Assembly (NCBI GenBank): GCA_002364005.1
Contig: DEXG01000039.1
Span: 61,563-125,562, forward strand
Length of the DNA: 64,000 bases
Direction of reading: 5' to 3'
DNA from: Phycisphaerales bacterium UBA3190
Lineage (GTDB): Bacteria; Planctomycetota; Phycisphaerae; Phycisphaerales; UBA1924
Positions 26,960 through 35,053 of this stretch are shown one piece after another. The notes under the pieces were generated by a model. That model did no database searches and had not been told where the DNA came from. It worked only from the letters and a program-made list of their open reading frames with translations. The position numbers and the translations under genes were made by a program. The stretch's first letter is position 1; the number at the start of each line of letters is the position of its first letter.

Positions 26960-27766
26960 TCAGTCGCGGGACTGGAGCTTGCTCAGCAGGCGCAGCAGCT
27001 CGATGTAGAGCCAGACGAGGGTGACCATCAGCCCCCACGCGCCGACCCACTCCATGTACTTTGGAGCGCCCTGCTGCACGCCCTTCTCGATGAACTGGAA
27101 GTCCAGCAGCAGGAACATGCTCGCCAGACCGGCGCAGAGCACGGTGAAGCCGATGCCCATCATGCCCGTGTCGGCGTAGCCGTTCCAGATCCCGACGCCG
27201 AAGATGCTCAGGACCCAGATCAGCAGGGTGTAGCCAATGAGCCCGAAGAGGGCGGTCATCATGATCTTGCTCAACAGGGGGCCGACCCGGAACACGCCTG
27301 TGGCGTACCCGCCCAGCATGACGGCCGTGACGGCAAGCGTCGCGGTCGCGGCCTGAGCCGCGATCATGGCACCGGGGTTGGTGGACATGCCCTCCTGCAT
27401 CGGGAGGAAGCGCATCGGGATGATGAAGCTCGCGACGCCGACGAACGCACCCTCGAGGATCGCGTGCAGGGGCGCCACGATCGGTGCGGTCCTGGGCGCT
27501 TTGTAGATGATGAGCGAAACGACGATGCCCCCGATCAGGGTGGCGATCATGACCGGCATGGCCCAACCCGGGATGCCGTTGCCGGCGAGGAAGGAGCTGT
27601 TGATCGCTTGCCATGACAGTACGCCCACGACCGCAACGATCGAGAGCAGGATGCTCGTGGCCGTGACGGTGCCGCCCAGCGTCATGGTCTTGGCGCGTTC
27701 CACGCCGAAGGGTGTTTCTGATTCAAGGACCCGCATCGCGGGGTTTCGTGACTGTAATACGCTCAT
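26960..27766 (-). CDS. Bax inhibitor-1/YccA family membrane protein
   Basis: 268 residues from ATG 27766 with GGGAG upstream. The YccA branch of BI-1 is shown by MSVLQSRNPAMRVL and ESETPFG near the start, then seven transmembrane helices; conserved segments include LHAILEGAFVGVASF, AMIAAQAATATLAVTAVMLGGY and the final MEWVGAWGLMVTLVWLYIELLRLL. Family members act as pH-dependent calcium leak channels or modulators of membrane proteases. It lies downstream of guaB on the same strand, separated by 160 bp that carry a strong inverted repeat. Confidence 0.92.
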   Translation of the reverse strand: MSVLQSRNPAMRVLESETPFGVERAKTMTLGGTVTATSILLSIVAVVGVLSWQAINSSFLAGNGIPGWAMPVMIATLIGGIVVSLIIYKAPRTAPIVAPLHAILEGAFVGVASFIIPMRFLPMQEGMSTNPGAMIAAQAATATLAVTAVMLGGYATGVFRVGPLLSKIMMTALFGLIGYTLLIWVLSIFGVGIWNGYADTGMMGIGFTVLCAGLASMFLLLDFQFIEKGVQQGAPKYMEWVGAWGLMVTLVWLYIELLRLLSKLQSRD

Positions 27767-27785
27767 GCGTTTGGTCTCCCATAAG

Positions 27786-27826
27786 AACAAGTGTTCAGCA
27801 GCTATTCTACTGCTGAACACGCTTGT
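27786..27826 (-). terminator. inverted repeat between guaB and the Bax-inhibitor gene
   Basis: Arms GTGTTCAGCAG (27791-27801) and CTGCTGAACAC (27810-27820) are perfect; flanking AACAAG and CTTGTT extend the stem past a 2-nt bulge. On the minus strand the 8-nt loop reads TAGAATAG. It may terminate guaB or act as an operator around a -10-like TAGAAT for the downstream gene. Confidence 0.55.
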
Positions 27827-27926
27827 TGGTTCATCGGCTGATCGTGTTTCAAGACTGCCGATTTGGCACGCGGCGCATACCTATTTAAGAGCGGGCTGAG
27901 AAGCCCGTCACCCTCAGATCTAGTGG

Positions 27927-29528
27927 TCAGATCTGGTCGATCGTGTAGTTGGGCGACTCTTTGGTGATCTTGATGTCGTGCGGGTGGTTCTCGATGACCG
28001 TTGCGCCCGAGACCTTGACGAAGCGTGCGTTGGTGCGCATCTCGTCGATGGTCGCGCAGCCGCAGTAGCCCATCGCCGACCTCAGCCCGCCGACGAGCTG
28101 GTAGGCGAACTCGTTGAGCTTGCCGCGGTACGCGACGAGCCCCTCGACACCCTCGGGGACAAACTTCTGGGTCTGTTTGCCGCCGCTGAGCAGTTTCTCG
28201 GCCTGACGGTACCGATCGGCGCTGCCCGCGTTCATGGCACCCTCCGAGCCCATGCCGCGGTAGCTCTTGTATCGGCGTCCGCCGCTGATCACCAGCTCGC
28301 CCGGCGATTCGTCGAGGCCGGCAAAGAGGGAGCCCATCATGACGCAGTGGGCCCCGGCGCCGATGGCCTTGGCGATGTCGCCGCTGAGCCGGATCCCGCC
28401 GTCGGCGATCACCGTCACATCGCTGTTGATGCTCGCCAGTCCCTCGACGGCGTTCATGATCGCGGTGATCTGAGGCATGCCCACACCGGTTACCACGCGG
28501 GTGGTGCAGATCGAGCCCGGCCCGATACCAACCTTCACAGCATCAGCCCCGGCCTCGGCCAGCGCGATCGCGGCTTCGCCGGTGGCGATGTTGCCGGCGA
28601 TGACACCGATGTCGTACTGCTGCTTGATGGCCCGGACGGTGTCGATGACTGCGCCCGAGTGGCCGTGGGCTGTGTCGACCACCAGCACATCGACCTCGGC
28701 TTCGATCAGTGCCTCGACGCGGTCGAACTGGTTGGGTCCGACGGCCGCGCCCACACGCAGACGCCCACGCTGATCGACGCAGGCGTTGGGGAACTGGCTC
28801 TGACGCTCGATGTCCCGCATGGTGATGAGCCCGGACAGGCAGCCCTGGGCATCGACGAGCAGCAGCTTCTCGACCTTGAGTTCGTTGAGGATGCCCTCGG
28901 CCTGGGCGAGGTTGGTGCCCTCCTGCGCGGTGACGAGGTTCTCGCTCGTCATCACATCGCGGATGGGCGTGTTCTGGTTCTGGGCGAACTTGAGGTCGCG
29001 CCGGGTCAGGATGCCCAGCAGGCGTCCCTTGGAGCGCAGGTCCTGCGAGCCGTCCTCGGTGATTGGGAAGCCCGAGACATTGTGCTCGATCATCAGCTCG
29101 ATGGCCCGGCTGATCGGGTCATCGGGGCCCAGGGTGATCGGGTCGGTGATCACGCCGTTGGCGCTGCGCTTGACCTTGATCACCTCGCGTGCCTGCGACT
29201 CGATGTCGAGGTTCTTGTGGATGATCCCGATCCCGCCCTCCTGCGCCAGCGCGATGGCCAGTTCGGACTCGGTGACCGTGTCCATGGGTGCGGAGACCAT
29301 GGGGAAGTTGAGCGTGATGTCCTTGGTCAGGCGTGTCGAGGTGTTGGCCGTGGCCGGCATGACGCTCGAGGCCTGCGGGATCAGCAGCACATCGTCGAAG
29401 GTAATGCCCTCCATGACGATCTTGCCCGCCTGCTGGGACAGATGAGACGGCGAAGCCCCCGTCTGCGAAGCGTGCTGCTCGCCGGCGGGGTTGTTGCTAT
29501 TCGGCTGTGTTTTTGTGATGGTCTCCAT
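27927..29528 (-). CDS. guaB: inosine-5'-monophosphate dehydrogenase
   Basis: 533 residues from ATG 29528. IMPDH oxidises IMP to XMP, the first step of GMP synthesis. The catalytic loop GIGPGSICTTR has C341; the mobile flap MGSEGAMNAG..RYRQ and AIADGG-equivalent VIADGGIRLSGD are intact. Two CBS domains (about 130-245) sit inside the barrel as usual. An N-terminal extension of about 38 residues rich in Asn, Gln and Ser (SNNPAGEQHASQTGASPS) precedes the usual start GITFDDVLLIP and is unusual. No good ribosome-binding site at either possible start. Divergent from the debranching enzyme. Confidence 0.96.
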   Translation of the reverse strand: METITKTQPNSNNPAGEQHASQTGASPSHLSQQAGKIVMEGITFDDVLLIPQASSVMPATANTSTRLTKDITLNFPMVSAPMDTVTESELAIALAQEGGIGIIHKNLDIESQAREVIKVKRSANGVITDPITLGPDDPISRAIELMIEHNVSGFPITEDGSQDLRSKGRLLGILTRRDLKFAQNQNTPIRDVMTSENLVTAQEGTNLAQAEGILNELKVEKLLLVDAQGCLSGLITMRDIERQSQFPNACVDQRGRLRVGAAVGPNQFDRVEALIEAEVDVLVVDTAHGHSGAVIDTVRAIKQQYDIGVIAGNIATGEAAIALAEAGADAVKVGIGPGSICTTRVVTGVGMPQITAIMNAVEGLASINSDVTVIADGGIRLSGDIAKAIGAGAHCVMMGSLFAGLDESPGELVISGGRRYKSYRGMGSEGAMNAGSADRYRQAEKLLSGGKQTQKFVPEGVEGLVAYRGKLNEFAYQLVGGLRSAMGYCGCATIDEMRTNARFVKVSGATVIENHPHDIKITKESPNYTIDQI

Positions 29529-29618
29529 GAGAGAGTATCCCACCCTGGTGCTCGTCTGTCCACCATTGCGGGTCCGAATGCGCCCATCTGTGTGCGTTTC
29601 TGACTATTGTGGCTGCAG

Positions 29619-31772
29619 ATGCCCACGCCACTGCCCGACAACCCGCTTATGGACCTGCCTCGTAACGATCTCGCCTTCGATCCGGCGCACCCGAAACCGG
29701 GTGCGGGCCAGCGCGAATGGGTGCTGGCTGATGCCCGGGGCGGCTTTGCGATGGGCACGGCGCAGGGCACGCCCACACGCCGATACCACGCGATGCTCGT
29801 CACGCCGCTGGCCCCGCCCGTGCGGCGGTGGTCGATGCTCACCGCGATCGACGAGCACCTGCATGTCCCCGTCGGCGGGCAGTGCTCGTGCGACCTTGGT
29901 GTTCGCCTGACCCCGTTCTGCTTCGCGACTTCCGATACCCCGCTAAAGCCCAGCGTGTACCTGCACGCCTTCACCCATGAATCGGGGAGGTGTGTTTGGG
30001 ATTACGCCATCCCGACCCAGGTGGGGATCATCCGGGTGCGTAAGACCCTGACGCTGGGCCAGCGTGCCGACGCGTGCCGCATCGAGTACGAGATTGAGTC
30101 GGGCGTGCACTCGCCCGAGCCTGGACACCCGGTGACCCTGACCCTGCGTCCGCTGCTGGCGATGCGGGACTTCCACGAACTCAATCACCCGGGAACGCTC
30201 AGTGCGGATTCGATCCGGGTTGAGTCGTTCCAGGAGCCGGCGGTGGAGGGGCTGCGGGCCACGCGTGAGGGGGTTGATCGTTCGCTTGCGATTCGGGGGA
30301 TTCATCTCAGCGCCACGCCCGCCCCGGATGTCTGGCATGATCTGCGCTACGACCACGAGACTCAACGCGGGCAGTCCGATCGAGAGGATCTCTTCTGCCC
30401 CGGGACTTTCTCCTGTGTCATCGAGCCGCTGACCACCACGATCGTGAGTCTCGAGGTCAGCTTGGGGGATCGGGCGACATTCGACTGGGAAGGCGACCTG
30501 AGCACGCGTCGATCGCGGGTCCGGTCGTCCATCGATCACGCTTTGTCGGGCGCGGGCAACCCGGCGGACGCATCGGTCCGCGAGCACATCGCCCAGCTCG
30601 CTGCCGCGGGGGATGACTTCGTTGTCGATCGGGCGGTCGAGGGCATCGAATCGCGTTCGATCATCGCGGGGTACCCCTGGTTCAGCGACTGGGGGCGTGA
30701 CACCATGATCAGTCTGCCCGGGCTTCTGCTTACGACCGGGCGGTTCGAGGAAGCCCGCCTCTGCCTGCGCACCTTTGCCAGCGCCTGCCGCGATGGGCTG
30801 ATCCCCAACCGCTTCGACGATTTCGATGGCCCGGCCCATTACAACACTGTCGATGCCCCGCTCTGGTTCGTGCACGCCTGCGATCGCTGGGCGCACGCGA
30901 CGGGCAAGGCCCTCGATCCGGAGCTGATCGACGCGTGCGATGACATCATCGATTCGTATACCCGGGGCACGATCAATAAGATCGGGCTCGACGGGCATGA
31001 TGCCCTCATCCGGGCCGGTGATGCCAAGACCCAGCTGACATGGATGGACGCGCTGCGTGACGGGGTCGCCTTCACCCCGCGCCACGGCAAGCCCATCGAG
31101 ATCAACGCCCTCTGGGTCAACGCCCTGCGTGCCCGCGCGCGGATGGGCTCGATCAGCGAGTCCCGTACCGAGCAGCTGCACCACATGGCCGACCACGCGC
31201 AGCGATCGATGCTGACGCTGATGGGCGACGGGCCGCACGGCGGGCTCATCGACTGCATCACCCCGGTCAGCGGGGTGCGCAGCTTCAGCTGGCAGCGCAG
31301 CGACGAGTGTCGGCCCAACCAGGTCTTCGCCTGCTCGCTGCCGCACCTCAACCTTCCCGGGCATGTGCTTCAGGGGTCGTTGGGGGCGATTGATCGCACA
31401 CTGCGGACGCCGGTTGGGCTGCGGACGCTCAGCTCCGATCATCCAAGCTATGTGCCGCACTACCGGGGTGATATGACCGATCGCGACCGGGCGTACCACA
31501 ACGGTACGGTCTGGCCCTGGCTGCTGGGTGCCTATTGCGAGGGCATCATGCGTCACGCGGGCTTCGACGAGGCCTCAAGGTCTCGTGCGAAGGGGTTGTT
31601 GGTGGGGCTGGCCAGCCAGATGCAGGTCGATTCGATCGGCTCGTTGTTTGAGATTTACGACGCCGAGCCCGATGACCATGGAAAACACGCCCCGCAGGGC
31701 TGTCCTGCGCAGGCGTGGTCGATCGCAGAAACCCTGCGTGTGCTGGTGATGTCATCCAAGGGCCAGGATTAG
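29619..31772 (+). CDS. glycogen debranching enzyme, amylo-alpha-1,6-glucosidase type
   Basis: 717 residues from ATG 29619, which has no Shine-Dalgarno but a -10-like TATTGT (29605-29610) 8 nt earlier. The N-terminal domain (about 10-290) is the bacterial GDE_N beta-sandwich (EWVLADARGGFAMGT, RRYHAMLV). The C-terminal (alpha/alpha)6 barrel (about 320-710) is the GDE_C/GH133 catalytic part with YPWFSDWGRDTMISLPGL, FDGPAHYNTVDAPLWFV, WMDALRDGVAFTPRHGKP, EINALWVNALR and the late YHNGTVWPWLLG. It hydrolyses alpha-1,6 branch stubs of glycogen in the cytoplasm. Its stop overlaps a convergent small gene by 4 bp. Confidence 0.93.
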   Translation: MPTPLPDNPLMDLPRNDLAFDPAHPKPGAGQREWVLADARGGFAMGTAQGTPTRRYHAMLVTPLAPPVRRWSMLTAIDEHLHVPVGGQCSCDLGVRLTPFCFATSDTPLKPSVYLHAFTHESGRCVWDYAIPTQVGIIRVRKTLTLGQRADACRIEYEIESGVHSPEPGHPVTLTLRPLLAMRDFHELNHPGTLSADSIRVESFQEPAVEGLRATREGVDRSLAIRGIHLSATPAPDVWHDLRYDHETQRGQSDREDLFCPGTFSCVIEPLTTTIVSLEVSLGDRATFDWEGDLSTRRSRVRSSIDHALSGAGNPADASVREHIAQLAAAGDDFVVDRAVEGIESRSIIAGYPWFSDWGRDTMISLPGLLLTTGRFEEARLCLRTFASACRDGLIPNRFDDFDGPAHYNTVDAPLWFVHACDRWAHATGKALDPELIDACDDIIDSYTRGTINKIGLDGHDALIRAGDAKTQLTWMDALRDGVAFTPRHGKPIEINALWVNALRARARMGSISESRTEQLHHMADHAQRSMLTLMGDGPHGGLIDCITPVSGVRSFSWQRSDECRPNQVFACSLPHLNLPGHVLQGSLGAIDRTLRTPVGLRTLSSDHPSYVPHYRGDMTDRDRAYHNGTVWPWLLGAYCEGIMRHAGFDEASRSRAKGLLVGLASQMQVDSIGSLFEIYDAEPDDHGKHAPQGCPAQAWSIAETLRVLVMSSKGQD

Positions 31773-32011
31773 CTGTTCCGTCTGCCAGGCCCGGCATTGA
31801 GCAGCCGCTCGCCATCATCCGGCGTCATCGAACCCTCGGCGATGTATGCGGCGATCTCCCGGCGCGATTTTTCGACATTCGAGCTGATCACCATCTTCCG
31901 CACCGCACTGAACACGATCGCGACGACGGCGATGATGGTGCCGGTCCCGAAGATGATCATCGGGATAAACAGGTCCTCGTCGCTGGTCAGGTTGTGGATC
32001 ACCTCGTTCAT
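31769..32011 (-). CDS. small membrane protein, tandem paralogue A
   Basis: 80 residues. A short acidic/polar N-terminus (MNEVIHNLTSDEDLF), one hydrophobic helix at about 16-37, a basic junction and a C-terminal helix pair with the shared motif RREIAAYIAEGSMTPDDGERLLNAG. The last part resembles the SHOCT idea of a short C-terminal helical module with a GS-[IM]-x-x-E/D-GE turn. It is the third and last of three tandem paralogues transcribed leftward, 34 bp after copy B. Weak purine-rich ribosome-binding site AGAAAGAA. Function unknown. Confidence 0.75.
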   Translation of the reverse strand: MNEVIHNLTSDEDLFIPMIIFGTGTIIAVVAIVFSAVRKMVISSNVEKSRREIAAYIAEGSMTPDDGERLLNAGPGRRNS

Positions 32012-32045
32012 GCGTGCGTTCTTTCTGTGTGTGCGTGTGCGTGGC

Positions 32046-32330
32046 TCAGGTTGCCGAGCAGTACTTGGCGTCGCGTGCCATCGCAACATCGGTCGAGTTT
32101 TTGGGATTCCCGGCGTTGAGCAGGCGTTCGCCGTCTTCGGCGCTGATCGAGCCCTCTGCGATGTACGCGGCGATCTCGCGGCGTGACTTCTCGCGCTCCT
32201 TGACATGGGTCGCCTTGGTGATTGAGCCGAAGAAAATCCCGAAGAGGGCGATGAGTCCGCCGATCCCGAAGATCATGGCGATCGTGAACATGCCCCGATC
32301 GCTGGTGATGTTGAGCATAATTTCTTGCAT
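32046..32330 (-). CDS. small membrane protein, tandem paralogue B
   Basis: 94 residues from ATG 32330 with AGGGA upstream. Same plan as its neighbours: MQEIMLNITSDRGMF, a transmembrane helix (about 16-38, AMIFGIGGLIALFGIFFGSI), basic linker HVKEREKS, and RREIAAYIAEGSISAEDGERLLNAG. It has a 20-residue tail with one Cys that copy A lacks. Residues 49-74 are nearly identical to copy A, pointing to a recent duplication. 20 bp after copy C. No assigned function. Confidence 0.75.
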   Translation of the reverse strand: MQEIMLNITSDRGMFTIAMIFGIGGLIALFGIFFGSITKATHVKEREKSRREIAAYIAEGSISAEDGERLLNAGNPKNSTDVAMARDAKYCSAT

Positions 32331-32350
32331 TGTGAGTCCCTGTGTGTGTG

Positions 32351-32593
32351 TCAGCCGCACATATTGACGCCGTTGTTTCGTTTTCCTGCTGCGAGCAGCC
32401 GCTCGCCCTGTTCGGGAGACATCGATCCCTCTGCGATGTAAGCCGCAACCTCTCGCCGTGTGCGTTCGTGCGAGAGCCGAGCAATCATGCCGGTCAGTGC
32501 TTTGATCACCGAGACGAGTGTGATCGAGCCCGCGATGACGAGCACGATGAACAGTTCTTCTTTCATGATGATCTGATTGAGGGTGTCTTCCAT
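32351..32593 (-). CDS. small membrane protein, tandem paralogue C
   Basis: 80 residues from ATG 32593 with GGAG 9 nt upstream. One transmembrane helix (about 14-36, FIVLVIAGSITLVSVIKALTG), then SHERTRREVAAYIAEGSMSPEQGERLLAAG, the motif shared with A and B, and a short tail ending CG. It is the first gene of the three-gene array and the most diverged copy. A -10-like TACAAT lies at 32709-32714 on this strand. The cytoplasmic helical module probably mediates protein contact; that is inference. Confidence 0.72.
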   Translation of the reverse strand: MEDTLNQIIMKEELFIVLVIAGSITLVSVIKALTGMIARLSHERTRREVAAYIAEGSMSPEQGERLLAAGKRNNGVNMCG

Positions 32594-33018
32594 GGTGTTT
32601 CTCCAGGCCGGGCGTGTATCGGCAGCGATGCCCATACGACGCTTGTCGGCTCTGACCTGATTGGGATAACGCCCGCTCAGGTTTCAGCCAAGGGCTCTTG
32701 GCAGAGCGATTGTACACGAAAAGCGTGAATTCCGAGCAGAAACGGCACCAATGACGCTCAATCGGGCATCGCCGGGCCAGGCGAAGCCGGTTGGGCGTGT
32801 GTGCTGGCGTTTGGGGTCTGCGTTTCCCAACCAGCCCGATCGGTTCTGATCTGGCAGGAACGGGATTGGAATGATGATCATATTTTCGTCATTGGTATTC
32901 AGTTCATTACCGGTTTCTGATAGCGTATTGCTGAACAAGTTGTGATCGGATGTTTGAGATCCTTGTGCGTACTGGGGAGTAACGCGGGGGGGAGCCCGCG
33001 TGATGCTAGGGGAAGCTG
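32594..33018. other. divergent intergenic region, 425 bp
   Basis: Between the mini-membrane-protein array (leftward) and the first FG-GAP gene (rightward). It holds TACAAT at 32709-32714 (minus strand), an AT-rich patch around 32870-32945, and a hairpin ACGCGGG/CCCGCGT at 32982-33001 just before the FG-GAP gene start. An open frame on the minus strand (32684-33055) has no ribosome-binding site and is not called. Confidence 0.4.
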
Positions 33019-34767
33019 ATGCGTAGCCGATTTTGTCGTGGATCACGGTCGTCATTGACTCGTTTTCAGGGCGGTTCGTCTGCGCTGATGCGTGCGGGGA
33101 TGCTGTTTGTGTCGCTTGGGGTTGGTGCTGGCTCAGTGCATGCAGGGCCCATGAACTTCACCAGCGAGGGGATTGCACGCGGTGTGCCGTTCCGGCTGGG
33201 TTTCAACTATCATCAGGTCGGCGCAGGCAACATGCTCGTCGATCTCGATAACGACAAAGACCTCGATATCGTCATCGCAGGCGGGCTCGGGGGCTCTTGG
33301 GGTATCTACGAGAACGACGGCACCGGGCACTTTACCGATGTGACGGCCATGACCGGGATCACGCCCATGATCAACGCCTCGGGGCTGTCGGCGGCGGACT
33401 ATGACAACGATGGGGACCTGGATATCCATGTCCCGGGCTGGTTCGAGCCCAGCAAACTGTACCGGAACAACGGGGACTGGACCTTCACCGATGTGGCCGC
33501 CGAGGCCGGCGTCGATCTCAGCGCCCCGTCCATGGCGGCCGCGTGGGGCGACTACGACCAGGACGGCTGGCTTGATCTGTACGCGGCGGTGCGGACTTTC
33601 ACTGACAATGTCGAGATCGAGAACCACTTCTATAAGAACAACGGCGACGGGACCTTCACCGATGTGGCCGTCGAGCTGGGGGTTGAGGCGATGGGCGACC
33701 CGTCGTGCATCCCGGCCTTCTTTGACTTTGACCGCGACGGGGACGATGACATCTACATCGGGACCGACAAGGGCAGCGACGACCCGGATGGGCGACTGCT
33801 CCACAACAAGCTCTACCGGAACAACGGCGACGGTACCTTCTATAACGCGACTTACGATGCCGGCGTCGAGGCCTATATCTTCTGTATGGGCATCGCGGTG
33901 GGGGACCTGAACTTCGACGGGCTCTTTGACCTGTACCTCACCAACATCATGCAGGGCAATATTTTGTATATGCATAACGGGGACGGCACCTACAGCGACC
34001 AGACCATCCCCTCGGGCATGGCCAGCCACCGCGTTGGCTGGGGCACGGTGTTCGCCGATTTCGACAACGACACGCACCTGGATAACTATGTCTGCAACAT
34101 CCAAGAGCCCAACCGGCTCTATCGGGGCAAGGCGGTCGCCGACTGGCCCCTCGTTGACGAGGCACCCGAGGCGGGTGTGGATGTCTTCTGGGATACATAC
34201 TGCGTCTCGGTCGGGGATGTCGACAACGACGGCGACCTGGACATGCTCGTGGGCAATACCAATCGCCGGGTGAACCTGTTCATCAACAACTCGTCGGATG
34301 CCAAGAGCAACAACTGGGTTCGCCTCGATGTCGAAGGCGCCACGCTCAACCGCTATGGCATCGGGACCTGTGTCGAGGTCGATGCGGGGGGCAAGACCCA
34401 GACACGCGAGGTTCGCAGTGGCACCAACTACAAGTCCCAAGATGAGTTCACCTTGCACTACGGGCTGGGGGCGCACGAGAAGATTTCCGAGGTGCGTGTT
34501 TATGTGCCCGGCGGCGGGATGCGGGTCCTGACGAACATGCCGGCCAACCACCGTTGGACGATTTATACGCCCGAGCGGATGGGCGATGTTAATAACGACG
34601 GGATGATCAGCGTCGATGAGATCCGTCAAGCCATGAACGCTCGCACGGGCCCTGGGGGAGTGCTGACTCCTGGCAACGAGATCTTCGACATGGACGGGGA
34701 TTTCGACATCGATACGGCCGACATCCAGCTGATGGGCATCGGCGTGCTCGAGCCGACGCCCCGTTGA
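33019..34767 (+). CDS. exported FG-GAP repeat / ASPIC-UnbV protein with dockerin-like end, copy 1
   Basis: 582 residues from ATG 33019 with AGGGGAA upstream (ATG 33088 is an alternative giving a cleaner signal peptide ending GSVHA). At least six FG-GAP/VCBS blades carry calcium loops such as DLDNDKDLD, DYDNDGDLD, DYDQDGWLD, DFDRDGDDD and DVDNDGDLD, forming a beta-propeller. An ASPIC/UnbV domain (about 430-515; NRYGIGTCVEVDAGGK, TREVRSGTNYKSQ, HYGLG) follows. The last 55 residues contain two dockerin-type loops, DVNNDGMISVDE and DMDGDFDIDTAD. Likely secreted and surface-attached or scaffolded. A close paralogue follows in tandem. Confidence 0.9.
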   Translation: MRSRFCRGSRSSLTRFQGGSSALMRAGMLFVSLGVGAGSVHAGPMNFTSEGIARGVPFRLGFNYHQVGAGNMLVDLDNDKDLDIVIAGGLGGSWGIYENDGTGHFTDVTAMTGITPMINASGLSAADYDNDGDLDIHVPGWFEPSKLYRNNGDWTFTDVAAEAGVDLSAPSMAAAWGDYDQDGWLDLYAAVRTFTDNVEIENHFYKNNGDGTFTDVAVELGVEAMGDPSCIPAFFDFDRDGDDDIYIGTDKGSDDPDGRLLHNKLYRNNGDGTFYNATYDAGVEAYIFCMGIAVGDLNFDGLFDLYLTNIMQGNILYMHNGDGTYSDQTIPSGMASHRVGWGTVFADFDNDTHLDNYVCNIQEPNRLYRGKAVADWPLVDEAPEAGVDVFWDTYCVSVGDVDNDGDLDMLVGNTNRRVNLFINNSSDAKSNNWVRLDVEGATLNRYGIGTCVEVDAGGKTQTREVRSGTNYKSQDEFTLHYGLGAHEKISEVRVYVPGGGMRVLTNMPANHRWTIYTPERMGDVNNDGMISVDEIRQAMNARTGPGGVLTPGNEIFDMDGDFDIDTADIQLMGIGVLEPTPR

Positions 34768-35053
34768 AAGCGGGTTCGGGCCAGCTCTTGGTGGTTGGTA
34801 AACGAGTGTTGGAGTTTCTAAGGTCTGGTCGAGTGTGCTTTGGATGCTTGGTCCAGCCGATTTGTACTGATCTTTGACAGGAGGGGCTTCCATTGCGTCG
34901 CTCAATCGGGTAACTTGGATACGCCGAAGAGGGGCTTCCTGAGTCGTTAGGGAGCTTTATGTGCGAATGCCGGGCAGGTGTACTGCATCGCCGGCTTCGT
35001 GGGGTACCTCAGATCGGATTCGAGATCGGTTGAGAGATAGGAGAGCTGCGCAC

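Noticed and set aside
27978..29603. 541-codon open frame antisense to guaB
   Set aside because: Fully covered by guaB on the other strand and with the same antisense composition; guaB is unmistakable.
29943..31556. 537-codon open frame antisense to the debranching enzyme
   Set aside because: Shadow of a well-supported gene; product is rich in Arg, Pro and Asp with no motif.
32684..33055. 123-codon minus-strand frame over the FG-GAP leader
   Set aside because: No start signal; it overlaps the FG-GAP gene start and has low-complexity composition.
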